A stretch of 64,000 bases of DNA from an uncultured Bacilli bacterium (lineage in GTDB: Bacteria > Bacillota_I > Bacilli_A > RF39 > UBA660): NCBI GenBank assembly GCA_910579455.1, contig CAJTUT010000001.1, positions 1 through 64,000 on the forward strand, in the 5' to 3' direction. The position numbers and the translations under genes were made by a program. Below the pieces are notes generated by a model. It worked only from the letters and a program-made list of their open reading frames with translations, searched no databases and was not told the DNA's origin. Within the stretch, counting starts at the first letter, position 1; every line of letters starts with the position of its first letter. Positions 33,201 to 40,546 of this stretch are shown here, piece by piece.

Positions 33201-34045
33201 GATATGTAACAGAGGGAAGTTTTGATGCTTATTCTTATCAGTTAATCCAAACAAAATCTACTTTTATCAATCAAATAATGGCAAATAGTAATGGTAGTGG
33301 AAGAACTGCTGAAGATTTAGACAGAGATACACTTACTTATGCAGAAGTTAAAGCACTTGCTAGTGGCAATGAACTTATTTTAGATAAGTTTAAAGTAGAG
33401 AATGAATTGAAACAGTTATATCTCTCTAAAACAAGATATGATAAATCTCATATGGAATTAGAAGCAAAATATAATCGAGAATTACCTAGACAATTAAAGT
33501 ATCAACAACAATACATGGAAAGTCTTGAAAATGATATTCCAAAAGTGCAAGATTTATCTGGAGATAATTTTAGAATAACTATAAGGGATCAATATTTTAC
33601 TTCCAGAAAAGATGCTAGTACAAAATTTTATCAAACTTTATCCATATTAAAAACTGGAGAAGAAACTAAAATAGGAGAAATTAGTGGGTTTGATATTGTA
33701 GGAACTAGAGAAGAATTAAGATATACCCCAGTAGTATTTATAAAAGGTGTAGGTAAATATAAAGTAGAAATCAATAATACTGATGAAATAGGAAATATTC
33801 TAAAATTAGAAAATATGCTTAAAAGTTTACAAAATAAATTGGAGACTGTAAAAGAACAAATTGCATATACAAATAAGCAAATGAAAGATGCAAAGGAAGA
33901 ATTAGACAAACCTTTTACCTCTTTAGATAGAATTAAGGAACTTCAAAAAGAAAAAGCAAGAATTGACAGTGAATTAGATTTAGATAAACAAGAGGTAACT
34001 TTAGATGTTGAAGAAAATCAAGAACGAGAGGAGGAAAGAGAATAA
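27245..34045 (+). CDS. Giant DNA methylase-like and SNF2-type helicase protein
   Basis: 2,266 residues. The N-terminal 700 residues are of unknown, acidic type. An N6-adenine methylase-like domain follows, with motif I EPSCGTGNFFG (about 796-806) and GNVPFG at about 861, where functional methylases usually read (N/D)PP(Y/F). Then comes a helicase core with AVGAGKT (about 1475-1481), VDEAH (about 1636) and the REGRILRQG motif (about 1968). A coiled C-terminus ends in REEERE. Such giant proteins are typical of Tn1549-like and related ICEs; a role in protecting or processing incoming DNA is inferred. Start: ATG after AAAGGAGGGAAGAAA. Confidence 0.85.
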   Translation: MQNEFKKDFFDTRDEILSNIKENPYNWNKFITYWAKILDKYSVDNVFNLYSYNPTGRIYYTFDEWNNKNIDRRIKPKSKGIPILVNDHKTYVFEIKQTYGRDYKEWSYRHYIDKEILLYYQTKNDITNDVNISLNENFYNTFKEISKNNILNNYNNLKEEEVEFISKMMTSLFLSKINFNIYTLPSSFELYNNLSDDEILKCMQISNKETAKIYKDFSLNADKITKVQDVFKKSVIEQHKSNDYITNVDLEHMFTKYENDTGYSSELLNNIYQNEFDRYSYINKNHLKHKTDIEVSENTEDIKEPYSLSDITLEKGKYYVDEKEISQEEFDEAFAIAEDEHFDFINGLNVDSEEYDEEYIEDDNENNLKQEITLFGNDQLSLFEPREDQLASKICDIFNSFDTKYQNTFSVSNVELQRWEHIKSKKRNLSICLKSPLADNMDENSFSFFNTDKTDEIKLNDGIINNYFLSQLMKDKDFSISFSPSLIHIFWHNFDDKQFDLNISSFKQVDNISKDFDGSEFEKWLPKSMKFKTYSKVNNDLYWVTEQFFSMEDLRIFQEELSKTKYNKAYITARDLSLSFDFDEDMADGILIEVTKDNIILNDYFNKKKMYQEAEKRAEELEEQELEKNDEEISYRTVEHTIIPTENGVVLSEPDIKYYNKDGDEVESPKEEQYPKINYHIKDDKIDNSFGAKSRFEDNIRAIDLLKKLELEDRNATSEEQNILSKYVGWGGIADAFDERKDNWSSERTRLKNLLSEDEYNQARKSTLTSFYTPNIAIDSIYKAIQQFGFNKGNILEPSCGTGNFFGRIPKELENSKLYGIELDSISGRIAKKLYPDAKIEIKGYEESNVPDNLFDISLGNVPFGNFKVPDKRYKENFVIHDYFFQKTLDKVRSGGIIAYITTDGTLDKKDTKVREYIAKRAELVGAIRLPNDTFTGNANTKVTTDIIFLKKRDELKLDLSDEDWLYTSEYKDGIIINNYFINHPNMMLGKMEQKTSPYGMENTLNPSETSLEELMTQAIKELPSNIYENAPYEISEQNSEYEILEASDDIKNNAFVVIEQDNKKIIYQRQDSNLIPYQIQDGMIARRIIGMCSVKKALRYVFDIQLKDGTDEELENAQSILSDVYDNFIKKFGYLNDSANARVFDSDPDYYLLSSIENKITQDEENDKPIYEKGDVFTKRTIRKSKEISSAENAEEALMYSLNNRGCVDFEYMKTLYSKEKDEMIEELDTLIFQDPEKIYDFNDGWVLASEYLSGNVKHKLNYVKSINEDNKYDRNIEALESVQPKPLEYDEISVKLGSTWIPEDVYHTFCRELLDIPRYDASSLKIKYAKEVNTWLFQASGLYGYGIKNTNTWGTERADALAIIKNTLNLQSVTVYDKLDDDRRVVNPVETANAREKQELIKQEFKEWIWKDEERRERLVKIYNENFNCLKEREYDGSHLTFDGMNPNINLREHQKNAVARVLYGGNALLAHAVGAGKTYECIASAMELKRLGIVSKPMFVVPNHLLGQWANEILKLYPTANILVANQKDFEKTRRKKLMARIATGEWDAVLIAHSSFGLIPISKEYEKKHIENQIEEVTEAIERIKAESNESLSVKKLEQIRTGMYARLKTLLDSKKDDVVTFEELGVDQLIVDEAHMFKNLPMFSKIRNVAGINNSESKKATDLFMKISYILENNGGKGAVFATGTPISNSMGELYVMQKYLQLDRLREMGLEHFDEWASTFGEVVNSFEIAPDGSGFRTKARFAQFFNIPELMSLFKEIADIQTSQMLNLPVPKLKSGKAITLVAPKSDELGEYVNKLAERSEIIRNGCDPREDNMLLVTNDGRKAALDLRMIDPNMPDLPNSKINMAVENIYRIWLENKEDKLTQLVFCDLSTPKNDGTFNVYDDIKNKLVAKGIPEEEIEFIHNAKTNPQKLKLFEDMRNGNKRILLGSTSKMGAGMNVQDKLIALHHLDCPWRPSDIEQREGRILRQGNQNEEVEIYRYVTEGSFDAYSYQLIQTKSTFINQIMANSNGSGRTAEDLDRDTLTYAEVKALASGNELILDKFKVENELKQLYLSKTRYDKSHMELEAKYNRELPRQLKYQQQYMESLENDIPKVQDLSGDNFRITIRDQYFTSRKDASTKFYQTLSILKTGEETKIGEISGFDIVGTREELRYTPVVFIKGVGKYKVEINNTDEIGNILKLENMLKSLQNKLETVKEQIAYTNKQMKDAKEELDKPFTSLDRIKELQKEKARIDSELDLDKQEVTLDVEENQEREEERE

Positions 34046-34893
34046 TGAAACTAAAAGATAAATTGTTAAATAAAGTCGCAGATTTATTATCAGAATATAG
34101 AACGCCAAAATATGATACGATTTTAGCTCTTGATGTAAAAGGAAAAGTAAAGGGAGTTTTAACTACTTATGATTGTACTTATACAGAAGAACTTAAAGAT
34201 AAGGAACAAGAGGGACTAATTTCAATAGATAATTTATTTGAAAAAGAAATTGGAGATAGTAGATATAGTGATATTTATTTTTGTGAAAAGGATAAAGTTG
34301 TGTGTATTCATAACCATGCTAATAATCGTTATGTTGAACCAGTACATGAGTGTTTTGATTCAGCAGAAGAAAAAATATATTTAGTATGTGATACAGATAA
34401 TTCCTATGAAAGTGCGAAAAGATATGTTGCTCAAAGCAGTAAATATCATTCATTTATGCAAGTGGTTGATGAAACTCCTAATAAAATTGCTTTTGATAAA
34501 TTATTTAATAGAATTGTTAAATTAGATAAAGAAGATAAAACTATAAATAAAGATGAAGATAAGAGAGAAGAAGTAGTTAATAGAATAGAAATCGAGGGTA
34601 AAATATCACATTTAGGTAAAGAGTTTAAAAAGAAAGATGGGGAGTTTGCTCAATTTGTAGATATAGAACAGGAATATGAATACAATGGGAAAAGTCAAAA
34701 AAATGTTATATCAGTTATGTTAGAGGGAGAAACATTATCTAATAATAAAGATTTATTAGAGTTAAATTCAGATGTTAATATTGTGGGAAAATTAAATGTA
34801 TATACAGATAAAAATAACCAAAATAGATCAGTTATAAATTGTAATAACATAGAAAGATTAAGCAAAAATGTAACAAAAAATATAGAAAGATAA
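34045..34893 (+). CDS. ICE protein with C-terminal OB-fold
   Basis: 282 residues. Starts on the last base of the helicase stop codon (TAATG), so coupled. The N-terminal 160 residues are unknown (histidine and cysteine residues in VVCIHNHANNRY and VHECFD). The C-terminal part (RIEIEGKISHLGKEFKKKDG, then FAQFVDIEQEYEYNGK, NIVGKLNVYTD) looks like an OB-fold as in SSB-like proteins. Possible partner of the helicase on single-stranded DNA. Confidence 0.6.
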   Translation: MKLKDKLLNKVADLLSEYRTPKYDTILALDVKGKVKGVLTTYDCTYTEELKDKEQEGLISIDNLFEKEIGDSRYSDIYFCEKDKVVCIHNHANNRYVEPVHECFDSAEEKIYLVCDTDNSYESAKRYVAQSSKYHSFMQVVDETPNKIAFDKLFNRIVKLDKEDKTINKDEDKREEVVNRIEIEGKISHLGKEFKKKDGEFAQFVDIEQEYEYNGKSQKNVISVMLEGETLSNNKDLLELNSDVNIVGKLNVYTDKNNQNRSVINCNNIERLSKNVTKNIER

Positions 34894-34900
34894 AGAAATT

Positions 34901-34952
34901 AGATTTTTTTAAAAAAATCTCTTGCAAAATTCTTTTCTTTAAGTGATAAATA
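34901..34952 (+). promoter_or_regulatory. 20-bp palindrome and promoter-like repeat, copy 2
   Basis: A perfect palindrome AGATTTTTTTAAAAAAATCT (34901-34920) is followed by TTGCAA (34922-34927), 17 bp, GATAAA (34945-34950). The block from CTCTTGCAAAATT to AAGTGATAAATA matches 6320-6353. Probably drives the last ICE genes. Confidence 0.5.
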
Positions 34953-35091
34953 GTTTGAACCAAATCCATTGTATTTCTTCTCTAATGTTGTTCGTATCTA
35001 ATTTGATGGGAAGAGTTGAACAACTATAAGAGTAAAAAAATAAAGTCGCTTAAAATGGCTTAAAAATGGGTTGTAGGAAAGGAGTAAAAAT

Positions 35092-35169
35092 ATGGTAGGA
35101 AGTAAACAACTTGAATATAGCAGAAGAAAAATAATTAAGGAGGGAAAATTATGTACATTAGTGAAGTAA
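35092..35169 (+). CDS. 25-residue leader ORF overlapping the next gene
   Basis: ATG behind GGAAAGGAGTAAAAAT; the frame (MVGSKQLEYSRRKIIKEGKL, then CTLVK) contains the AAGGAGGGAAAATT ribosome site of the next gene and ends 19 bp inside it. It may tune translation of that gene. Confidence 0.35.
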   Translation: MVGSKQLEYSRRKIIKEGKLCTLVK

Positions 35170-35651
35170 CAGAAGATGTTAGAAAGATATTTGATAAACT
35201 AGAGAAAATTAAAGAAACTGGAAGATTAAAGTTTGTAATTTATGTTTTTGATAGTTTAAATAATGGTCATATCAATAGTAAAAATGAAGTGAATCCAAGT
35301 TTAGTTGAAGATGATGATTTAGTAATATTCAATTTAGATACTATTGGATTAAGTCATAATTTTGCAGAAATCTATTTGGAGTATTTAACCATAGTCTTTA
35401 ATAATATTGGAACATTATTAAGTAAAGCATACCAAGAAAATGGAAATGTAATGGGTATTCATTATAACAAATATGATAAACCTTTATTATCAATGTTTGA
35501 AAAATTGTCTTATAATGAAAAACTTGATGTATTAGCAGAGCTATTCATTAGATTAGATAATAAAACATTATTTAATGATGAATATCCAATACTTGATTTA
35601 AGTGTTAATGGTTTTGAAGTAGCAAGAAATATACTAGAACAAAAAATATAA
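35151..35651 (+). CDS. Unknown ICE protein, related to its neighbour
   Basis: 166 residues. The C-terminal 45 residues (LSYNEKLDVLAELFIRLDNK, TLFNDEYP) resemble the end of the protein at 35667-36419 (LSFEEKKDILNEIILRFDTR, TLFQEK), so the two are related. Strong AAGGAGGGAAAATT site. Function unknown; a regulator of the ICE is plausible from its place before the recombinase module. Confidence 0.55.
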   Translation: MYISEVTEDVRKIFDKLEKIKETGRLKFVIYVFDSLNNGHINSKNEVNPSLVEDDDLVIFNLDTIGLSHNFAEIYLEYLTIVFNNIGTLLSKAYQENGNVMGIHYNKYDKPLLSMFEKLSYNEKLDVLAELFIRLDNKTLFNDEYPILDLSVNGFEVARNILEQKI

Positions 35652-35666
35652 GAAAAGAGGTAAACA

Positions 35667-36419
35667 GTGAAGGCAAGTATTAAATATACCCCAATAAGGT
35701 TATCAAATGATGGTCATGTTATTTTGCACGATTTTGAAAGAGTAAGAATTGAAAAAGGTTTTACTTATAGTGCAGTAGGAGAAAGATATGGTTTAGATAG
35801 GTCTTTAATTAGAGGAGTAGTTATAGGATATAGCAATCTTTTTTGCGAAAGGGCAATACAAATGGCATTTGCAGTAGGAGTTAAACCAGATGATTTATTT
35901 TTAAGAGACATAATTCTTGCAGGTGGAGATCAATTAGTATTTGTTAATAATCCTAGTGAAAAGGTTACTCAATTTTTAGAAAAAGTTAAATACTTAAGTT
36001 ACAAGGATAGACTAAAATTTTGTATTGAATTATTTAATATGTGGAGTGATGGAAAGATTACCCATAAAAAGGGCGAAGTACCATTTACTCCTAACATATT
36101 AGGTTTTCCTAAAGATATTGGAAATAGATTCGCATCATTTTTAGATATTATGTTAAAAAATGAGGAAAATAGAGTTGGAAATAAAATAATGGTAGATGAT
36201 ATTTGTACTGTAAAATCAAGAAATAGTTATAATCAAATGTTAAAAGATTATAATAAATTATCATTTGAAGAAAAAAAAGATATACTAAATGAAATCATTT
36301 TAAGGTTTGATACAAGAACTTTATTTCAAGAAAAACTAGATTTTCCTAAATTTCCAGATTTTTTTACAGGTTGGGATATTGCAGAAGCAATGAGAGATTA
36401 TAAAACTGAAAAAGAATAA
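35667..36419 (+). CDS. HTH-like protein, paralogue of previous gene
   Basis: 250 residues, GTG start at 35667 after AAGAGGTAAACA. The N-terminal 75 residues (FERVRIEKGFTYSAVGERYG, LDRSLIRGVVIGYSNLFC, AVGVKPDDLF) resemble a Cro/CI-type helix-turn-helix. The C-terminal region is shared with the preceding gene. Probably a regulator of excision or transfer. Confidence 0.55.
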   Translation: MKASIKYTPIRLSNDGHVILHDFERVRIEKGFTYSAVGERYGLDRSLIRGVVIGYSNLFCERAIQMAFAVGVKPDDLFLRDIILAGGDQLVFVNNPSEKVTQFLEKVKYLSYKDRLKFCIELFNMWSDGKITHKKGEVPFTPNILGFPKDIGNRFASFLDIMLKNEENRVGNKIMVDDICTVKSRNSYNQMLKDYNKLSFEEKKDILNEIILRFDTRTLFQEKLDFPKFPDFFTGWDIAEAMRDYKTEKE

Positions 36420-36476
36420 ATGTCATATTGATTTTCTAATTCTTTTGAAGAGCTGTTAGTTAATAGTGTAATTTTG

Positions 36477-36504
36477 TCAAAGTAGAAATACTTTGATTTT
36501 TTTT
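36477..36504 (+). terminator. Terminator before the recombinase module
   Basis: A perfect 8-bp stem TCAAAGTA-GAAA-TACTTTGA with a GAAA loop, followed by eight T. Confidence 0.85.
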
Positions 36505-36556
36505 ATTTGCAATTTTATAGAGTTTTTTGAATGTATTGTTAAGGAGTGTGATGTGA

Positions 36557-36724
36557 ATGAAAACAAAAATTACTATTGAAAATAAAGAATTAAATAACCT
36601 AGTGGAACACAGTATGAAATTGTCTTTAATTAAATTGCTTTTATTAAAAGGGGAAATAACTGAAAAGGAATTTTCTAAATTAAAAGATGTAATTAAACGA
36701 GAGCATTTTCCACTAAAAACATAG
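36557..36724 (+). CDS. SHOCT-like small protein before the recombinase
   Basis: 55 residues. The C-terminal half (LIKLLLLKGEITEKEFSKLK) follows the short SHOCT-type helical hairpin. Such small proteins are commonly found directly upstream of large serine recombinases in Firmicutes elements and may assist integration or excision. ATG at 36557 after AAGGAGTGTGATGTGA. Confidence 0.6.
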   Translation: MKTKITIENKELNNLVEHSMKLSLIKLLLLKGEITEKEFSKLKDVIKREHFPLKT

Positions 36725-36742
36725 AATAAAGAGCAAAAATAT

Positions 36743-36756
36743 GCTATACTTATAGC
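36743..36756. promoter_or_regulatory. Palindrome in front of the recombinase gene
   Basis: GCTATA-CT-TATAGC, overlapping a TATACT that could serve as a -10 box. Possible operator of the recombinase. Confidence 0.35.
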
Positions 36757-36805
36757 GTGAGATGAAGGTATTATAATCTAAACTCTGCTAAAGAAAGGAG
36801 TTAAA

Positions 36806-38608
36806 TTGGCGAGTGTCAAGGTTATAACCGCTAATCAATCAAGAATTAGTAAAATCACAAATGGCATCAAAAAAATAATTTTAAGGGTTTGTGCTTATTG
36901 TAGAGTAAGTACAGACAGTGAAGAACAACAAACCAGTTATAAATCTCAAAAAATTCATTATAAGAATCTTATTGAAGAACATGATGATTGGGAATTTGTA
37001 GATATTTATGCTGATGAAGGTCTATCTGGAACTAAAACTGCTAAAAGAACAGATTTCAATAGAATGATAGAGGATGCTTTAGCAGGAAAAATTGATATGA
37101 TTATTGCTAAATCAATATCAAGATTTGCTAGAAATACTGTTGATACTTTAAATTATGTAAGACAATTAAGAGAAAAAAATGTAGATGTGTATTTTGAAAA
37201 AGAAAATATACATACTTTGCAAATGACAAGTGAAATGTTTTTAACATTGTATAGTGCTTTCGCTCAAGCAGAAAGTGAATCTATTTCTGAAAATGTTAAA
37301 GCAGGAGTTCGTATGAAAATGAAAAGAGGCGAACTTGTTGGTCATTATGCTCCTTATGGTTTTATATATGATGAGGAAATAGAAAATCTAGTAGAAAATC
37401 CAAAAGAAGCATTTATCATTAGATACATTTTTGATAGATATAAAGAGGGTGTTGGAACTTCACGAATTGCAAAAGAATTGAATAATCAAAATATCCCTAG
37501 TCCAACAGGAAAAAAATGGTCTGATACAGTTATTTTTAGAATGATACGAAACGAAAAGTATGTTGGAGATTTGCTTACAGGAAAAACATATACAGATAAT
37601 CCTATAAATTCAAAAAAGAAAAAGAATAAAGGCGAATTTGATATGTATTATACTGAAAATCATCATAAAGGTATTGTTGATAGAGAAACTTGGGATATTT
37701 GTCAAGAAATTGCAAATAAAAGGTCAGGAAAGTACACTGCTGATGGTAGACCAGAAAAATTTAGTCAAGTTTATCCATTTAGTAGTAAGATTATTTGTGG
37801 CTTATGTGGAGAGAACTATATTAGAAGGTCTTGGAAAGGTCATAAAGATGGCGATCCTCGTAGAGTTGCTTGGGCTTGTAGAACTTATAATACTGACCAT
37901 TTATCTTGCCAAAGTTATGGAAATGTTAAAGAATCTTATATTGAAGAATTATTTGTTAATATGTATTCTGTATTGTGTCAATATAATAAAGAGGTAATTG
38001 AGAAACTTTTAATCACAATAGAAGAAACTTTTAATAATGATGATTATTCTAAAGAACTTAAAAGTTTAGAAGCTGATATTAAAGCATATAGAGAACAACT
38101 TATGGAATTGTTAGATGTTAGACTTGCTAAAGTAATTGATAATGATGTATTTGAAGAAAAGAGTGCAAGAATAAATAAAAAAATCGAACTATTAGAACTA
38201 GAAGCAAAGAAAATTAGAGATTACATATCACATAGAGATAAAGTTCAAGATAGGGTAGATAAATTTAAAACTATTTTTCAGAAAAATACTACATTAAAAG
38301 AATTTGATGCTGATGTATTTGAAAGTATTATTGATAAGATTATAATAGGTAGAAGGAATGAAGATGGGTCTATTGATCCATATGAAATTAGATTTGTTCT
38401 TAAAACTGGAGATGAATTAACCGACACATTACCAATCAAAAAAATGCCTTCACAAACGAAAAATGAAAGAAGTGATACCAATGAGCGAATGGAAGAATTG
38501 CAGTCGCAGTTGGGTGCTTATGCCCACAACGGGGAATACTGTACTTGCAACCCCACGTGGATTAATTGGTGTAATAGAAAACAATTATCAAGAAGATGGA
38601 TCTATTAA
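36806..38608 (+). CDS. Large serine recombinase (ICE integrase)
   Basis: 600 residues, TTG start at 36806 after AAAGGAG. Catalytic domain with Ser35 in YCRVST, EGLSG and SRFARN; the recombinase domain follows (GHYAPYGFIYDEE, then IAKELNNQNIPSPTGKKWS). A zinc-ribbon is at about 333-375 (CGLCG, then WACR and C), then a coiled-coil tail. The last 25 or so codons lie over the 3' end of a serS gene read in another frame, so the present C-terminus is partly made from chromosomal sequence. In the excised circle the protein should end differently. Confidence 0.93.
   Translation: MASVKVITANQSRISKITNGIKKIILRVCAYCRVSTDSEEQQTSYKSQKIHYKNLIEEHDDWEFVDIYADEGLSGTKTAKRTDFNRMIEDALAGKIDMIIAKSISRFARNTVDTLNYVRQLREKNVDVYFEKENIHTLQMTSEMFLTLYSAFAQAESESISENVKAGVRMKMKRGELVGHYAPYGFIYDEEIENLVENPKEAFIIRYIFDRYKEGVGTSRIAKELNNQNIPSPTGKKWSDTVIFRMIRNEKYVGDLLTGKTYTDNPINSKKKKNKGEFDMYYTENHHKGIVDRETWDICQEIANKRSGKYTADGRPEKFSQVYPFSSKIICGLCGENYIRRSWKGHKDGDPRRVAWACRTYNTDHLSCQSYGNVKESYIEELFVNMYSVLCQYNKEVIEKLLITIEETFNNDDYSKELKSLEADIKAYREQLMELLDVRLAKVIDNDVFEEKSARINKKIELLELEAKKIRDYISHRDKVQDRVDKFKTIFQKNTTLKEFDADVFESIIDKIIIGRRNEDGSIDPYEIRFVLKTGDELTDTLPIKKMPSQTKNERSDTNERMEELQSQLGAYAHNGEYCTCNPTWINWCNRKQLSRRWIY
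38510..38550. other. Right attachment site (attR) of the ICE, approximate
   Basis: The junction is placed here because serS-type coding begins at about 38541 (TVLATPRGLIGVIENNYQ in one frame) while recombinase-type coding runs up to about 38510 in another. GTTGGG and CCCACAAC around 38513-38534 form an imperfect inverted repeat such as serine recombinases bind. The exact 2-bp core cannot be read without the left end. Confidence 0.5.
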
Positions 38609-38678
38609 AGTCCCAAAAGCTTTACAACCATATATGGGAGGTAAAGATTTGATAAAACCAAAAGAAAATAATAGGTGA
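38530..38678 (+). pseudogene. serS: 3' fragment of seryl-tRNA synthetase gene
   Basis: The frame reads TVLATPRGLIGVIENNYQED, then GSIKVPKALQPYMGGKDLI and a short tail. This is the C-terminus of bacterial seryl-tRNA synthetase (motif 3 to the PYMGG end). The rest of the gene is missing here and should lie left of the window, beyond the ICE's other end. A working serS must exist, either repaired by ICE sequence at that end or elsewhere in the genome. Confidence 0.8.
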
Positions 38679-38736
38679 AATCAGGTTATCTCATGGTTTG
38701 TGAATTAGACAAATATAAGGATTAGGAGAAGTAGTT

Positions 38737-39909
38737 ATGGGAGATGTTTTAGATACATTTCAAAGGAACCTTAATAATGGAAATATTAGAAAAAGTACAC
38801 TGATTAAATTCTTAAACGAGTATGATGCTGCTCATTTATTTATAAATTCAAACTATGATTTAATAATTCAAAAGATATCTTCAGGATCTTATATTAGCGT
38901 AGTAGAAACATTATATAAGGATGAGAGATTAAAACGACTGTTAGAAGACAAGTTCTTAGATACGATTAAAACCTTAAAAGATACTTTTTACTTGAATGCT
39001 TTATTAGATGTATATTTAGAGGGAAAAGATGACTCTCAAAAACAAAATTTTTTAAAACCCTACTTTTCCTCATTAGTAGATTTTTTAAAAGTTTCTGATC
39101 TTAGAATTTTATTAGAATACACGAGCTTAGATAAGAGCTTCTATAATCAAGTTAATGATAAAATAGAGAGTAATAAAAGAGAATTTTTTAAGGGGATATT
39201 ATCTGAAAAGGAAGTATGTGGGATAAAGATTTATAATGATAAACAAAAAGAGTTAGATACAATCTCAGATATTGCTGTATTATTAATGGATGAGTTGTTA
39301 GAAGAAAATAACAAAAATAATCAGAATCTAGGATATGCAGATATTCGCTATGAAAAAGGTGGCTATAGTTCTGTATTCATTATTGGTGATAAAGTTTTAC
39401 AAATAGGGGATAGGGAAGAATATTTTCTTCCTAATCATAGAAGAATACTACAACCATTAATTAGAACCGATATTTCTACCTTAGTATCAGAGGAGATTAG
39501 AATTCCTAGTACTATTGATGTTAGCCAAAGAGTTGATAAAAAAAGTGCTATTTCAGAAGAAGAACTTTATACTGTTTATAAAGAATTAAGGGATGATAAT
39601 ATTCTTTGGATAGATATAAAAAAAGAAAATGTAGGAAGGCTACTAAAACCTAATAAAAAACATTTTTCTAAAAATCTTGCAGATGATAAGAAAGTCAAAG
39701 GCTTTATGAGAGAAATTGATTCTGATTGTCTAGGAGTAGGAGAAATTGTTGTTATTGATAAGGATTATATTTATGACCTAAATATAAGGAATAAAGAAGA
39801 GATTGATATTTCATGGAATTGCCTCGCTGTTTTATTTGAGGAAAGATATGAAAAAGAAAAGAATATAAATAAAGAAACTAGAGTTATTAGTTCTAATAAA
39901 GGTAAGTAA
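38737..39909 (+). CDS. Protein-kinase-like protein with N-terminal helical domain
   Basis: 390 residues. The first 190 are helical and unknown. From about residue 200: RYEKGGYSSVFIIGDKVLQIG looks like a glycine loop and lysine strand; WIDIKKENVGRLL near 290 looks like the catalytic loop (D-x-K-x-E-N, as in kinases); and EIVVIDKDYIYDL resembles the magnesium-binding strand with D in place of DFG. I read it as a divergent kinase-like fold. The substrate is unknown. It sits just outside the ICE, so it is chromosomal or part of an older insertion. ATG at 38737 after GGAGAAGTAGTT. Confidence 0.55.
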   Translation: MGDVLDTFQRNLNNGNIRKSTLIKFLNEYDAAHLFINSNYDLIIQKISSGSYISVVETLYKDERLKRLLEDKFLDTIKTLKDTFYLNALLDVYLEGKDDSQKQNFLKPYFSSLVDFLKVSDLRILLEYTSLDKSFYNQVNDKIESNKREFFKGILSEKEVCGIKIYNDKQKELDTISDIAVLLMDELLEENNKNNQNLGYADIRYEKGGYSSVFIIGDKVLQIGDREEYFLPNHRRILQPLIRTDISTLVSEEIRIPSTIDVSQRVDKKSAISEEELYTVYKELRDDNILWIDIKKENVGRLLKPNKKHFSKNLADDKKVKGFMREIDSDCLGVGEIVVIDKDYIYDLNIRNKEEIDISWNCLAVLFEERYEKEKNINKETRVISSNKGK

Positions 39910-39924
39910 ATGAAATAATAAAAT

Positions 39925-39952
39925 AAAACTCATTATATTAATGGGTTTTATT
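39925..39952. terminator. Bidirectional terminator between kinase-like gene and sodA
   Basis: AAAACTCATT (39925-39934) pairs with AATGGGTTTT (39940-39949), with one wobble pair; A tracts on one side and T on the other serve both converging genes. Confidence 0.7.
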
Positions 39953-40546
39953 TTTATAATAATTATTGGCAATAGAGAAGTCTACTATATTAAAAAAGTC
40001 GTTAATATAGGAATCTTTATTACACTTATAATTTAGATAATAAGCATGTTCCCACATATCAAGAACCATTAAAGGTATTAATTGGTAGGAATAAGGACAA
40101 TCTTGGTTTTGGAAGTTAATAATTCTAAGATTGTCATTTTGATCCGTTACTAAAAAAGTATATCCGGAACCCTTGATCTTTAAAGCAGATTCTTTAAACC
40201 TTTGTTTAAAGGTTTCATAATCTCCAAAAATATGATTAATTTTTTCTAGAAAGAGACCCATTGGCATTTCCCTTTTTGGGTTAAGACTTCTAAAGAAAAT
40301 TTCATGATTAATAACCCCTCCTAGGTTAAAGAGTATACTCTGTTGGATATTTTCTGGAAATTCATTGATATGCAAGGATAACTCTTCTATTGGGTATCTG
40401 TAATCATACTGAATGGAATCTAATAGATCGTTTAGTGTATTTAAATACCTTTTTGCATACTTATCATAATGAAGTCCACAAGTATGAGTATCAATATAAG
40501 GTTCTAGGGAATCGTATGAATATGATAATTTATTTAATGTATACAT
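39938..40546 (-). CDS. sodA: Superoxide dismutase, Mn-type
   Basis: 202 residues on the minus strand. The four metal ligands are present: His in TCGLHYDKY, His in GGVINHEIFF, and Asp and His in LDMWEHAYY. Gln in NQDCP and the GG before the second His are marks of the manganese type. Two usually fixed residues differ: the second-sphere His of HxxxHHxxY is Tyr here (HYDKYAKRY), and GSGW is GSGY. Activity is likely but not certain. The gene is alone on its strand, with GGAGGTAGTT before the ATG. Confidence 0.85.
   Translation of the reverse strand: MYTLNKLSYSYDSLEPYIDTHTCGLHYDKYAKRYLNTLNDLLDSIQYDYRYPIEELSLHINEFPENIQQSILFNLGGVINHEIFFRSLNPKREMPMGLFLEKINHIFGDYETFKQRFKESALKIKGSGYTFLVTDQNDNLRIINFQNQDCPYSYQLIPLMVLDMWEHAYYLNYKCNKDSYINDFFNIVDFSIANNYYKNKTH

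Noticed and set aside
32554..33909. Minus-strand open frames within the giant helicase gene
   Set aside because: They lie opposite a long conserved coding frame, lack ribosome sites and match no family.
37638..37997. Second plus-strand frame inside the recombinase gene
   Set aside because: Shadow frame inside the conserved recombinase domain with no ribosome site.
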